Assembly: GCA_002501485.1 (NCBI GenBank)
Contig: DLTS01000011.1
Span: 1 to 64,000, forward strand
Direction: 5' to 3'
DNA length: 64,000 nucleotides
From: Acidimicrobiaceae bacterium UBA7830
Lineage (GTDB): Bacteria; Actinomycetota; Acidimicrobiia; Acidimicrobiales; Ilumatobacteraceae
Positions within the stretch are counted from its first letter, which is position 1; each line of letters starts with the position of its first letter. The notes beneath the pieces are model-generated. The model saw only the letters and a program-made list of their open reading frames with translations, was not told the DNA's origin and ran no database searches. Shown in pieces: positions 44,665 through 53,663 of this stretch. The translations under genes and the position numbers were made by a program.

Positions 44665-45996
44665 TTAGTGTTGGCGACGACGAATCGCAGCCGCGTGGGC
44701 AGGAAACCCCTCGTGGTCGGCAAGAGCGATGATTGATGGAGCCATCCGTTCAAGAGCACGTTCATCAGCCCGCGCAACTGCGGTTCGTTTGAGAAACGCC
44801 TGCGCTGTAATGCCAGACGACACATGAGCGAATCCAGACGTAGGAAGTGAGGCTGGACAGCCGATCACGAAATTCGCTGCAGAGAACGGTGTGTGCTGGC
44901 CGATGAGCATTTCGCCAGCGTGATCAATTTGGTCGACACAGTGCTCGAGGTCGGTCTCGCAAACTGCAATTTGAAGGTGCTCTGGCGCGTAGGCATTTGC
45001 GACGGTGCACGCGTCGTCGATGTTGTCGACAATGACGCATCCGCCGTTTGGGCCAAGCGCAGCCCGAGCAGCCGTTGCTCGAACCTCGGGTAGATCAGCG
45101 AGTTGGCGATGAAGTTCTGCATCGACGCTCTCGGCGAGCGTTGACGATGGCGTGACGAGGACGACTGAGGTGTCGGTTCCGTGTTCCGCCTCGATGAGAA
45201 GGTCAGCAGCAAGCCGCATGACATCAGCGGAGTCGTCAGCAATGACAAGCGACTCGGTTGGACCGAGCAACATCATCGTTGTGACGCCGTGCCGCTGCAT
45301 CTCGACCTGCGCGATTGTGACGGCGGGTGACCCTGGCCCGACAATCTTGCGGACCCGAGGTATCGACTCGGTGCCGAAGCCAAGCGCCGCGATTCCAGCT
45401 GGGCCGTTCACCCGAAAGATATTGCGAATGCCAAGTGTGCGACAGACGTGAACGACTGCGGGGTCGACCTCACCCTGACCGCCTGGCGCCGGCGGGACAA
45501 CGACAGCGATTTCGGGAACACCAGCGACAATCGCAGGAACGGCGAGTTGATATGTCACGCTCGGATACGACGCTTTACCCGATGGCGTGAAGAGCCCGGC
45601 AGAGGTAATCGGTGTGATCTTCTCACCGACGGTGAGGCCAGGTTCACTCTCGAATGACCATGACGATGAGTGTTCGAGTTGATGCTCATTGAAGATTCGG
45701 AGATGTGCGATCGCATCGCGAATAGCGGATGCAACCTCTTGTGAAACAGTTGCCGATTCATACTCGTCATCGCTGAGCCGCAGAGCGTCGGGGGACACGG
45801 TAATGCCATCAAAGCGATCGAGAGCATCACAGACCGCCTCGTCGCCTCGTTCACGAACGTCATCGATGAGCTCTCCGATAGATGCCCGTAGCGAGGGCTC
45901 AAAAATGTCGTCGAGGCCGCGATGGAGAATCTGCTGTCGGGCAGCGACATCCATTTCTGACCAGCGTTGAACTCGAAGGACACTCACAAACTCCAA
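44665..45996 (-). CDS. hisD: Histidinol dehydrogenase
   Basis: A 443-residue enzyme for the last two steps of histidine synthesis (histidinol to histidine, with NAD). The family segments are GLFTPSGKASYPSVT, the VVPPAPGG region, FRVNGPAGIAALGFGTES and GGCVIVDNIDDACTVANAYAPEHLQI. Zn ligands of the family are in these regions. No other his genes flank it, so histidine synthesis is split. It diverges from tRNA-Leu. Confidence 0.95.
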   Translation of the reverse strand: MEFVSVLRVQRWSEMDVAARQQILHRGLDDIFEPSLRASIGELIDDVRERGDEAVCDALDRFDGITVSPDALRLSDDEYESATVSQEVASAIRDAIAHLRIFNEHQLEHSSSWSFESEPGLTVGEKITPITSAGLFTPSGKASYPSVTYQLAVPAIVAGVPEIAVVVPPAPGGQGEVDPAVVHVCRTLGIRNIFRVNGPAGIAALGFGTESIPRVRKIVGPGSPAVTIAQVEMQRHGVTTMMLLGPTESLVIADDSADVMRLAADLLIEAEHGTDTSVVLVTPSSTLAESVDAELHRQLADLPEVRATAARAALGPNGGCVIVDNIDDACTVANAYAPEHLQIAVCETDLEHCVDQIDHAGEMLIGQHTPFSAANFVIGCPASLPTSGFAHVSSGITAQAFLKRTAVARADERALERMAPSIIALADHEGFPAHAAAIRRRQH

Positions 45997-46061
45997 GTTA
46001 TCGACGTAACCGCCTCGGTGGGTCGGTTGTGATCAAGGCGATAGATTCACAGTGCTTACTC

Positions 46062-46147
46062 GGGCGAGTGGCGGAATGGCAGACGCGCTGGCTTCAGGTG
46101 CCAGTGTCCGTAAGGACGTGGGGGTTCAAGTCCCCCCTCGCCCACCA
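46062..46147 (+). tRNA. tRNA-Leu (CAG)
   Basis: Acceptor arms GGGCGAG and CTCGCCC pair. The anticodon stem CTGGC/GCCAG encloses TTCAGGT, so the anticodon is CAG. A long variable arm (TGTCCGTAAGGACG) marks a class II tRNA, and the T-arm is GGGGGTTCAAGTCCCCC. The CCA is encoded (46145-46147). Confidence 0.97.
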
Positions 46148-46245
46148 GTTGTTGGTTGATGAGGGTCGGTGCCGAGCACTGTTTCACCGGTGGTCTGATG
46201 AAACTCAATGCCGTGTGGCCAGCCCCAAACTGTTTGACTTAAGGC

Positions 46246-48330
46246 ATGACGCAACTAACTGAAACTGTCCGTCTTGAGACTGATGGCGAGATCGCCCTGG
46301 TCATTGTTGACAATCCGCCGGTAAATGCGCTGAGTTGGCATGTCCGCCAGGGGTTGCTCGATGGCATGACCAGCGCAGTTAACAATGGAGCAGCAGGCAT
46401 CGTTCTCTTCTGCGAGGGGCGCACCTTTATTGCCGGTGCCGACATCAGCGAATTCGGCGGGGCTCCACAGGGCCCCAGCCTCCAAGAGGTTCAAGATGCG
46501 ATGGAGAACGCCCCAATCCCGGTGATCGCCGCAATCCACGGCACCGCCCTTGGCGGAGGCCTCGAAGTTGCGTTATGCGCGCACTACCGGGTGGCCGTCT
46601 CGGGAGCGAAGTTTGGTTTGCCAGAGGTCAATCTCGGGCTGCTGCCTGGAGCAGGAGGCACGCAGCGATTGCCTCGCCTAGCCGGAGTTCCGAAGGCTCT
46701 TGAGATGATGACGTCAGGTCGACATATTGGCACTGCTGAGGCTCGTGAGGCAGGGCTCGTTGACGAGGTTACTGAAGGGGATCTACGAGAAGCAGCGATT
46801 GCGTTTGCGCGTCGAGCGATTGCTGAGAATATGCCGCTTGCACGAGTGCGTGACCGTGATGAAAAGGTGCTTGAGGCTCGCGGTAACACCGAAGTCTTTG
46901 CGAACTTCAGGGCGTCAATTGCCCGCAAGACTCGCGGCTTCCTCGCGCCCGAATACAACATTCAATGCATTGAGGCCGCATCCAATCTGTCGTTCGACGA
47001 AGGTCTTGCCGTCGAGCGTCGTTTGTTCAATGAACTCATGACTGGACCCCAGTCAGCAGCCCAGCGTTACGCATTCTTTGCTGAGCGCGCCGCCAACAAG
47101 GTTCCAGATGTTCCATCGGATACCCCAATTGTTGACGTCAAGCATTGTGGTGTACTCGGTGCCGGCACGATGGGCGGTGGCATTGCGATGAACTTCGCGA
47201 ACGTTGGGATTCCTGTCACCATTGTTGAGCGTGATCAAGAAAGCCTCGATCGCGGTCTTGCGGTGGTGCGGAAGAACTATGAGCGTTCGGCATCGAATGG
47301 TTCAATCCCGGCGTCGGCTGTTGGGGAGCGGATGGCGCTCATCACGGGGTCGACCGACAAACAAGATTTTGCTGATTGCGATCTTGTCATCGAAGCAGTC
47401 TTTGAAGACATGGCGTTGAAGAAGACGATCTTTGCTGAGCTTGATCAGATCTGTAAGCCGGGGGCGATTTTGGCGTCAAATACTTCTGCGCTTGATGTCA
47501 ATGAGATCGCGTCGGTCACATCACGCCCGGAGAGCGTGATCGGGATGCACTTCTTCTCACCGGCTAATGTGATGAAACTCCTCGAGGTTGTGCGCGGTGC
47601 AAAGTCGTCCGACACGACCGTTGCGACCGCAATGGCAATCTCAAAGCGGGTGAACAAGATCGCCGTGCTCGTCGGCGTCTGTCACGGCTTTGTCGGTAAC
47701 CGGATGCTGTTTATGCGTGGCGCTGAGGCCGACCGGATGATTCTTGAGGGAGCAACGCCAGCACAAATTGACCGAGTGTTGTACGACTTTGGTTTCCCAA
47801 TGGGACCATTCGCCATGATGGATCTAGCGGGCCTCGACATTGGCTGGAACGAGGCAACCTCGTCGAGTTCAACGGTGCGAGAAGTGCTCTGTGAGAACGG
47901 TCGTCGCGGACAGAAGAACGGTCGTGGCTACTACACCTACGACCCTGATACTCGGGCATCAGCCCCCGACCCAGAAGTTGAGCAACTCATCAAAGACTTT
48001 GCCATCGCCCAAGGTGTGGAGCAGCGTGAGGTGACCGACCAAGAGGTGCTCGAACGCTGTGTGTACCCGATGGTCAATGAGGGAGCGAAGATTCTCGAAG
48101 AGAAGATTGCAATTCGCGGTAGTGATATTGACGTTGTTTGGGTGAACGGTTACGGCTGGCCTCTGTACCGGGGTGGTCCAATGCACTGGGCTGACTCGGT
48201 TGGTGTTGCTGAGATTGTTGAGCGAATCCGTCATTACTCTGCGTCGCTTGGTGGATCGCACTGGGATCTGTCGCCGCTGTTGGCTCGCTTGGCAGATGAG
48301 AGCGGGGCACTACAGACTTTCACCAATTAA
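46246..48330 (+). CDS. Multifunctional enoyl-CoA hydratase/3-hydroxyacyl-CoA dehydrogenase (FadB-like)
   Basis: A 694-residue two-function beta-oxidation protein. The N-terminal crotonase domain (1-190) has TFIAGADISEFGG and HGTALGGGLEVAL, with catalytic glutamates in the LPEVNLGLLPGAGG region. The Rossmann domain has GVLGAGTMGGGIA, and the dehydrogenase region includes HFFSPANVMKLLEVV. The C-terminal HCDH domains follow. It lacks the thiolase part. Several acyl-CoA genes in the window could feed it. Confidence 0.95.
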   Translation: MTQLTETVRLETDGEIALVIVDNPPVNALSWHVRQGLLDGMTSAVNNGAAGIVLFCEGRTFIAGADISEFGGAPQGPSLQEVQDAMENAPIPVIAAIHGTALGGGLEVALCAHYRVAVSGAKFGLPEVNLGLLPGAGGTQRLPRLAGVPKALEMMTSGRHIGTAEAREAGLVDEVTEGDLREAAIAFARRAIAENMPLARVRDRDEKVLEARGNTEVFANFRASIARKTRGFLAPEYNIQCIEAASNLSFDEGLAVERRLFNELMTGPQSAAQRYAFFAERAANKVPDVPSDTPIVDVKHCGVLGAGTMGGGIAMNFANVGIPVTIVERDQESLDRGLAVVRKNYERSASNGSIPASAVGERMALITGSTDKQDFADCDLVIEAVFEDMALKKTIFAELDQICKPGAILASNTSALDVNEIASVTSRPESVIGMHFFSPANVMKLLEVVRGAKSSDTTVATAMAISKRVNKIAVLVGVCHGFVGNRMLFMRGAEADRMILEGATPAQIDRVLYDFGFPMGPFAMMDLAGLDIGWNEATSSSSTVREVLCENGRRGQKNGRGYYTYDPDTRASAPDPEVEQLIKDFAIAQGVEQREVTDQEVLERCVYPMVNEGAKILEEKIAIRGSDIDVVWVNGYGWPLYRGGPMHWADSVGVAEIVERIRHYSASLGGSHWDLSPLLARLADESGALQTFTN

Positions 48331-48373
48331 GCGCCCGCACTGAGTAGGTTCGGACCGCCTCAAAGGGAGAGTT

Positions 48374-49594
48374 GTGGCGACACCCCAGCAACAACGACGA
48401 TCGATAATCGGCACTGGTGCCGTGTTGATCGCATTGTCAGGCCCAGGTCAGACGGCTGGTTTTTCTGTCTTTGTCGACCCGCTTACCGAGAATCTTGATG
48501 TCACCCGAGGGCAACTGACATTTGCGTATTTGCTCGGAACGCTGGCTGCGTCAACCACAGGAACGTGGCTTGGGCGTGTTATCGACCGGCGAGGCGTTGC
48601 AAAAGTGGTGCCGAGGGTCGCGCTCGGGCTTTGCCTTGCAACGGTGCTGGCTGCGGTGTCGACACATTTGGTGATGTTGACGGTCGCTATTTACGGATTG
48701 CGATCGTTTGGCCAAACAGGTATGCCGCTTGCTGCGTCGGTGTTTGTTGCAAAAAACGTTATACACCGGCGGGGTGCTGCCCTCGGGCTCCTTACTGCGC
48801 TGGGAGGGTCAACGATCGCCCTCACTCCGTTCATCGCCGCAAGAGTTATTCCACGAATTGGTTGGCAAGCAACTTGGATACTCGAAGGTGTTGTCGTTGT
48901 TTTGGTGGGTCTCGTGATGGTCGGGGTGATCCGTCGGTTGCGACTTGAACATCCTCATACGGATGAGCAAAAGGCTGTCGACGGGTCCGCAGCAATAGAT
49001 GAACCCCGCCATCTGCGTCGGAACGGGTTTCTCGTCGTCACGTTCGGGTATGCGACGACTGGGTTTGTTTCAACAGCGTTTGCGTTTCATCAGATTGCTG
49101 TGCTCGGCGAACGTGGTCTTTCGGCAGCTGCGGCAGCGACCAACTTTCTTCCACAGAGCGTTGCATCGGCACTGGTTGCACTTGTCGTTGGCAGGTTGGT
49201 TGATCGTGTACCGAGTCGCATCGTTGTTCCCTTCAGCATGTTGACGTTGACGATCGCAGTGCTTTCACTTACCTTCGTGAACTCGGCGATTGGGGCGGTT
49301 GGATTCGGTATTGCGTTGGGGTCGGCAGCTGCCACGATGGCGGCGAGTGAAGGCGCGTTGCTGGCTCGATGGATTGGCAGAGAAACCCTCGGCACATGGC
49401 GCGGGCGGATGACATCGGTGATGGTGATCTCAACCGCAATAGCGCCATTCGTGTTTTCTCTTCTTGCCGACTGGGCTGGTTCGTACACGAGCGCAGCTCG
49501 TCTCGTTGTGGTGTTACCGGTGATCTCAGGGGTAATAGCGATGGTGACACCACTACCCAGTGATCGTCACCGAGTGCGAGACACGCAGGCCTAA
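48374..49594 (+). CDS. Major facilitator superfamily transporter
   Basis: A 406-residue membrane protein with about 12 hydrophobic helices and the MFS loop motif between helices 2 and 3 (GTWLGRVIDRRGVAK). A central loop at about 195-215 is acidic. The start is GTG preceded by AAAGGGAG. The substrate is unknown; similar proteins include oxalate/formate-like and monocarboxylate-like MFS groups. Confidence 0.88.
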   Translation: MATPQQQRRSIIGTGAVLIALSGPGQTAGFSVFVDPLTENLDVTRGQLTFAYLLGTLAASTTGTWLGRVIDRRGVAKVVPRVALGLCLATVLAAVSTHLVMLTVAIYGLRSFGQTGMPLAASVFVAKNVIHRRGAALGLLTALGGSTIALTPFIAARVIPRIGWQATWILEGVVVVLVGLVMVGVIRRLRLEHPHTDEQKAVDGSAAIDEPRHLRRNGFLVVTFGYATTGFVSTAFAFHQIAVLGERGLSAAAAATNFLPQSVASALVALVVGRLVDRVPSRIVVPFSMLTLTIAVLSLTFVNSAIGAVGFGIALGSAAATMAASEGALLARWIGRETLGTWRGRMTSVMVISTAIAPFVFSLLADWAGSYTSAARLVVVLPVISGVIAMVTPLPSDRHRVRDTQA

Positions 49595-49603
49595 CCTTGT
49601 GGT

Positions 49604-49906
49604 ATGTCACTCGACATCAGTTGTCCAAACTGCGAAACCGACGAGCATCTCTTTGGTGAGCGCAACGATGCCGCCATCACCATTACGTGCAGTGGATGCT
49701 CTCTCAGTTGGGACCGCCCGGCCGCACCACATTGCGAGCGTTGTGGCTCAACCGACGTTGTCGCGCATCCGGTCCCACTCATCGAGCGTTCGCGAGGCAC
49801 ACAAATGTCGATTACCGCAATGCATGTAGAAACTCGATGTCGAATCTGCGACGCTGAAGAACTCAGGGAGCGAGGCACCGGACACCTGCCGCCGTCACTG
49901 CAGTAG
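49604..49906 (+). CDS. Zinc-ribbon protein
   Basis: A 100-residue protein with four CxxC pairs (CPNC, CSGC, CERC, CRIC) spaced through the chain, i.e. two likely zinc ribbons. It starts 9 bases after the MFS gene, so it is probably in its operon. It converges on the heliorhodopsin gene. I do not recognise a specific family. Confidence 0.7.
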   Translation: MSLDISCPNCETDEHLFGERNDAAITITCSGCSLSWDRPAAPHCERCGSTDVVAHPVPLIERSRGTQMSITAMHVETRCRICDAEELRERGTGHLPPSLQ

Positions 49907-49912
49907 CAGCTT

Positions 49913-49927
49913 GGGCCAGAACGGCCC
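49913..49927. terminator. Possible short hairpin between convergent genes
   Basis: GGGCC-AGAAC-GGCCC is a 5-bp stem in the 33-base gap between the zinc-ribbon and heliorhodopsin genes. It may end both transcripts, but it has no T-run. Confidence 0.3.
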
Positions 49928-49939
49928 GTATCGCCTGAC

Positions 49940-50701
49940 TCAGTTGGCAAGTGATCCGAAATAGATAAACCAAGCGAGGACTGACTTCGCAACGAGGCTG
50001 AGAACGAGGTACACCTTCTCGCCATAGAGGTAGTCATTCCAGCGTCCGACGCCGCGGTATTGCAGCCATTGGTTGAGTCCGAAACTGAAGAATAGGATTG
50101 CTTCGGTAATGACGATTCCGTAGACGAATCCCGGGATGGTTTCGGAACCGATGACGTTGACGACGATTGCAGCCCAAGGAGCGAGGCCGGCAACGGTACC
50201 GAACCAGAACGCCATCATTGATGTTGATGATCGACCAGAAGGATTATCGCGTTCTTGAATCCATCCGAAGAGGATCATCGCAACATTCGCGCCAGTAATG
50301 CCGAGGAGGGCGGAGATGCTGGTGATTCCTGAGTACGCGGAAATGAGCAGCACCATGAGGGTGGCACTGATCGAGTACTCAACCCATCGAAAACGATTTA
50401 TGCCCGATCGTAAATCTGATTCATAGGTCGACCGCGCAACGGTGGCTGTGACGAAGTGATCAATAGCAGCCAACAGTAAAAACAGACCGATGACGACACC
50501 GATGCGCGCCCCGAAGAGAGGTTCCGCAAGAGGAATTCGGGTACCCGGAGGCCCCTCAGGAAATGTGGAGGTGACATTGATTGCAAAGTTGCCTGCAATG
50601 AGGACAATGACAATGGCTTGGACAAGATGAAGAGCGGTAAGCGCAAGGTTCCACGCCCGTAAGTTTTGCAGTCGCTCTGGGGTGGCAGAAATGGTGGTCA
50701 C
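49940..50701 (-). CDS. Heliorhodopsin
   Basis: A 253-residue seven-helix retinal protein of the heliorhodopsin family. Family signatures are the N-terminal RNLR-like LRAWNLALTALHLVQA, the counter-ion helix RWVEYSISATLM (Glu about residue 107), MILFGWIQERDN after helix 4, and in helix 7 SLVAKSVLAWF with the retinal-binding Lys in SxxxK. Heliorhodopsins are inverted relative to other rhodopsins, have a slow photocycle and probably act as light sensors rather than pumps; the biological role is unsettled. It is flanked by a convergent zinc-ribbon gene and, upstream, an SDR remnant. No carotenoid or retinal-synthesis gene is in the window. Confidence 0.95.
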   Translation of the reverse strand: MTTISATPERLQNLRAWNLALTALHLVQAIVIVLIAGNFAINVTSTFPEGPPGTRIPLAEPLFGARIGVVIGLFLLLAAIDHFVTATVARSTYESDLRSGINRFRWVEYSISATLMVLLISAYSGITSISALLGITGANVAMILFGWIQERDNPSGRSSTSMMAFWFGTVAGLAPWAAIVVNVIGSETIPGFVYGIVITEAILFFSFGLNQWLQYRGVGRWNDYLYGEKVYLVLSLVAKSVLAWFIYFGSLAN

Positions 50702-50760
50702 ACAGATCTCAACCCGTTTGACGCATTGCTATTCCCGAGACCCCTCGTTGTTCTCGTCGC

Positions 50761-50960
50761 CTATGACGTGAAGTACACGCCAACGTTGACGCTAACGGTT
50801 TGGCCCGTGATGTAGGCGTTCGTTGCGAGCATGCAGGCGACGTCCGAAATTTCGTTGGTTGACCCGAGGCGACCAACAGGGATACGTGAGGGGTCTGCTG
50901 GGGTAAAGGAGCGGACGAGAGCGGTTTTACCGGGGAGTGGTTGTGGTGGCATGTCGCCAT
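50761..50960 (-). pseudogene. Remnant of a short-chain dehydrogenase (C-terminus only)
   Basis: The minus frame ends with PSRIPVGRLGSTNEISDVA then ITGQTVSVNVGVYFTS, the standard C-terminus of FabG-like SDRs. The Rossmann fold and catalytic Ser-Tyr-Lys are absent; upstream sequence (PPQPLPGKTALV) is unrelated. The conserved Gly-Gly near the end has become Asn-Val-Gly-Val. The fragment lies between heliorhodopsin and the binding-protein gene and is probably decayed. Confidence 0.75.
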
Positions 50961-50977
50961 CTTTGCCCACGGTGCTT

Positions 50978-51655
50978 CTATGCGAATGGGTGGAGCGCGT
51001 CGTGTAGCCGTTGAATCGCCTCTGGAGTTCGCGCTCCCCACCAGAACAGGTCCCTACCATCGACGCGAACTGCTGGAGCGATGTTGGCGAACTCTTCTAG
51101 GTGAGCATCGTCAAACTCGTACGGCTCGGACGGAACGATGATGAGGTTCGGTTGTAACTCGGCGACGGTCGAAAGGTCAAGCTCGGGGTAATTCGATTCC
51201 GACTCAGAGCAAATATTTGTGATGCCTATCGCTTCGAGCAGTCGAGATCCGAACGTGTCCGCGCCGATTGACATCCACGGTCGCCGCCAAATTGGAACGA
51301 ATGCTCGTTGGTTGAGCGGCAAAACCTGGGGTACTTCATCGACAGGATGTTCATGACCAACTGCCTTAGCGAGCCGCTGAAGATCGACGTTTAGTGACTC
51401 GAGCGAGACGACGTCAAGCGCCAACACGTTGAGGTCAGCGTCTGTGAAGGCTGTGTAGTCCTCGAGCCGGTTTTCTTGTGCGTCGACGACAACGAGGTCG
51501 GGTGCGAGCGCAACAATGGCCTCAACCTGAGGGTTCTTTGTTCCACCAACATGATGAAGATCGGGCCGCTCACAATATTTCGTGCACGCAATTGGCGTGA
51601 TGCCCCACGCACTCAGCGTTTCGGTAACCGAAGGTACAAGACTGACGACGTTCAT
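50978..51655 (-). CDS. BtuF-like metal/corrinoid-binding protein without signal peptide
   Basis: A 225-residue protein with the class III periplasmic-binding fold. The start is MNVVSLVPSVTETLSAWG, the middle VEAIVALAPDLVVVDAQENR, and the end has ELQPNLIIVPSEPYEF. This matches the cobalamin/iron-siderophore binding-protein group. It has no signal peptide or lipobox, and no permease or ATPase is adjacent, so it may be cytosolic. The ligand is not assignable. Confidence 0.82.
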   Translation of the reverse strand: MNVVSLVPSVTETLSAWGITPIACTKYCERPDLHHVGGTKNPQVEAIVALAPDLVVVDAQENRLEDYTAFTDADLNVLALDVVSLESLNVDLQRLAKAVGHEHPVDEVPQVLPLNQRAFVPIWRRPWMSIGADTFGSRLLEAIGITNICSESESNYPELDLSTVAELQPNLIIVPSEPYEFDDAHLEEFANIAPAVRVDGRDLFWWGARTPEAIQRLHDALHPFA

Positions 51656-51686
51656 GATGCTGTGCGGTTTTGGGCCCGATCGGCTG

Positions 51687-52094
51687 TTACTCGCGTCCTT
51701 TTGAAACTTCGAGCTCGGGCATGATCACCCACGGTTGCTTGTTTTCGCACCAGACCTCGACATCGGGCGAGACGGTTGACTTATCGTCGAGAGTTCCTGA
51801 CTTCACAATGACAATTTCACGTCGTCCGGTAGGGATTGAAATGATTGGCGAGCCACAGTTCCCGCAGAAATGTCGTTCAACGTGAACCGTCCCTGATGGG
51901 TCATCACCAGGGTCGCCGAACATTCTCATTGTTCCCTTGTGTGAAAAGTTTTCGGCGGCGGTTACCAGGTTGACCGAGAATGCTCCCCCGCTTTGTCGTT
52001 GACAGTGGTCGCAGTGGCACACGGCTGTTCGCAGGAGATCACCGGTGATGAAGTACGTAACTTGCCCGCAGAGGCACCTGCCACTCATTGCCAT
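51687..52094 (-). CDS. GFA/CENP-V family zinc protein
   Basis: A 135-residue GFA-type protein. The zinc ligands are visible: CLCGQV, CHCDHCQR and CGNCGSPI. The family was named for glutathione-dependent formaldehyde activation, but most members have unknown roles. Actinobacteria generally lack glutathione, so another thiol or function is likely. The second Met (52088) is an alternative start. It is divergent from nth. Confidence 0.87.
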   Translation of the reverse strand: MAMSGRCLCGQVTYFITGDLLRTAVCHCDHCQRQSGGAFSVNLVTAAENFSHKGTMRMFGDPGDDPSGTVHVERHFCGNCGSPIISIPTGRREIVIVKSGTLDDKSTVSPDVEVWCENKQPWVIMPELEVSKGRE

Positions 52095-52147
52095 GGGACG
52101 ATGCTAGCGAGCATCGTTCTGAGTGTTTGTGGCTAGCGTTCATTGCG

Positions 52148-52795
52148 ATGCGTCGTCAAGAGAAAGCTGACCTTATTGGGGAGATCCTCGATGATCTTTA
52201 CCCAGATCCGCCGATCCCTCTCGACCATTCAAGCCCGTACGAGTTGCTCGTTGCAGTTGCACTTTCTGCGCAGACCACTGACAAAAAGGTGAATGAGGTG
52301 ACGCCTGCATTATTTGCTCGCGCAAGCACACCCCAGCAAATGGCCCTCCTTGAACCAGATGAGATTCTGAGCCTTATCCGTGAGATCGGTCTTGCCCCGA
52401 CTAAGGCAAAAAATCTTCATCGGATGGCTAAGCAGGTTCTCGAAGCAGGTGGGGAGGTCACCGATGATTGGGAGTTTCTTGAATCGCTTGCCGGCGTGGG
52501 CCACAAAACAGCGAGTGTGTTGATGTCGCAGGCGTTTGGTCATCCAGCGTTTCCGGTCGACACGCACATCCATCGCTTGGCCGCGCGATGGGGGTTGTCG
52601 AACGAATCAACAGTTGAACGAACTGAGCGTGACTTAAAGGCGGTGTTTCCCAAAGAGACGTGGAACCGACGTCACCTTCAGATCATTTTCTTTGGCCGGG
52701 AGTACTGCCCGGCGCGCCATCACGACCTGACTGCTTGCTCAATCTGTTCGTGGACCGCAACGAAGCGTCGGATTGCCGAGGAGCGAGCTCGGTAA
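52148..52795 (+). CDS. nth: Endonuclease III-like DNA glycosylase
   Basis: A 215-residue HhH-GPD enzyme that removes oxidised pyrimidines. The hairpin is LAGVGHKTASVLM with the catalytic Lys, and the catalytic Asp is in PVDTHIHRLAARWG. The usual four-Cys [4Fe-4S] loop is altered: only three Cys remain (YCPARHHDLTACSICSW), so the cluster may be absent. The start ATG at 52148 is preferred because the upstream 20 residues overlap the divergent gene's start region. Confidence 0.91.
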   Translation: MRRQEKADLIGEILDDLYPDPPIPLDHSSPYELLVAVALSAQTTDKKVNEVTPALFARASTPQQMALLEPDEILSLIREIGLAPTKAKNLHRMAKQVLEAGGEVTDDWEFLESLAGVGHKTASVLMSQAFGHPAFPVDTHIHRLAARWGLSNESTVERTERDLKAVFPKETWNRRHLQIIFFGREYCPARHHDLTACSICSWTATKRRIAEERAR

Positions 52796-52878
52796 ACCAA
52801 CGTTTCTCCAGCGTCACGTTAAGAGCTTCGACGCAAAACGACGACGATGTTCACCGGCGATCGTGGGAGACTCTTCAC

Positions 52879-53658
52879 ATGACACTTCGCGCCGATTACG
52901 AACAACACGGAGCGGTAGTTGTTCGCGGAGTTCTTAGCCCTGAAGAAGTCAGCATGGTGACTGCTGCGATTGAGGCGAACCTCAACGATCTTTCTCCTCG
53001 CGCAAAGCGAGCAAGCGCTGATGGCGACGGATCATTCATCGAAGATTTCTGTTCCTGGCAACGCATACCCCAAGTCGAACAGGTGGTTTATTTACCTGTG
53101 CTTTCTCAACTCGCAGCGGAGTTGATGGGCTCGCAGCGGGTGCGGTTCTTCCACGACCACATGCTGGTCAAAGAACCGGGAACGTCGCAACGAACTCCGT
53201 GGCATCATGACATCCCGTATTACAACGTTGAAGGTCGGCAGAACGTCAGCGTGTGGATCCCGGTCGACCTTGTACCGCGGGCAGTGTCACTTGAGTTTCT
53301 CTCCGGATCACACCATGGTCCTTGGTATATGCCAAGGACATTTCTCGATGAGCAGGCCGAGTGGTTTCCTGAGGGAAGCCTGAGTGAACTACCGGTCATC
53401 GAAGGTGACGACCCTCGAGTGATCGGTTGGGAGCTCGACCTTGGCGATGTTGTCTGCTTCCACATGCAAACGCTCCACACGGCTGCCGGTAACCCGGGCC
53501 CACTCCGGCGCAGGGTGTTATCGCTGCGCTTTCTCGGAGACGACATGGTGCACGCTCCGCGCCAGTGGGCGACGTCACCTGAATTTCCCGGGCTCGCATC
53601 CCGGCTACCTGCGGGGGCAGAGATGAACGACCCGTTGTTTCCTTTGTTGCAACTTTGA
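52879..53658 (+). CDS. Phytanoyl-CoA dioxygenase (PhyH) family protein
   Basis: A 259-residue Fe(II)/2-oxoglutarate oxygenase. The double-stranded beta-helix metal triad is visible as HHD in TPWHHDIPYYN and a distal His in TLHTAAGN; the 2-oxoglutarate-binding Arg is probably in PLRRRVLSLRF. The start at ATG 52879 is chosen because upstream residues are the nth C-terminus in another frame. The substrate is unknown. Confidence 0.88.
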   Translation: MTLRADYEQHGAVVVRGVLSPEEVSMVTAAIEANLNDLSPRAKRASADGDGSFIEDFCSWQRIPQVEQVVYLPVLSQLAAELMGSQRVRFFHDHMLVKEPGTSQRTPWHHDIPYYNVEGRQNVSVWIPVDLVPRAVSLEFLSGSHHGPWYMPRTFLDEQAEWFPEGSLSELPVIEGDDPRVIGWELDLGDVVCFHMQTLHTAAGNPGPLRRRVLSLRFLGDDMVHAPRQWATSPEFPGLASRLPAGAEMNDPLFPLLQL

Positions 53659-53663
53659 TGTAA

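Noticed and set aside
52660..52878. Upstream extension of the PhyH frame
   Set aside because: It overlaps the nth C-terminus in another frame and adds no family sequence; ATG 52879 fits the fold.
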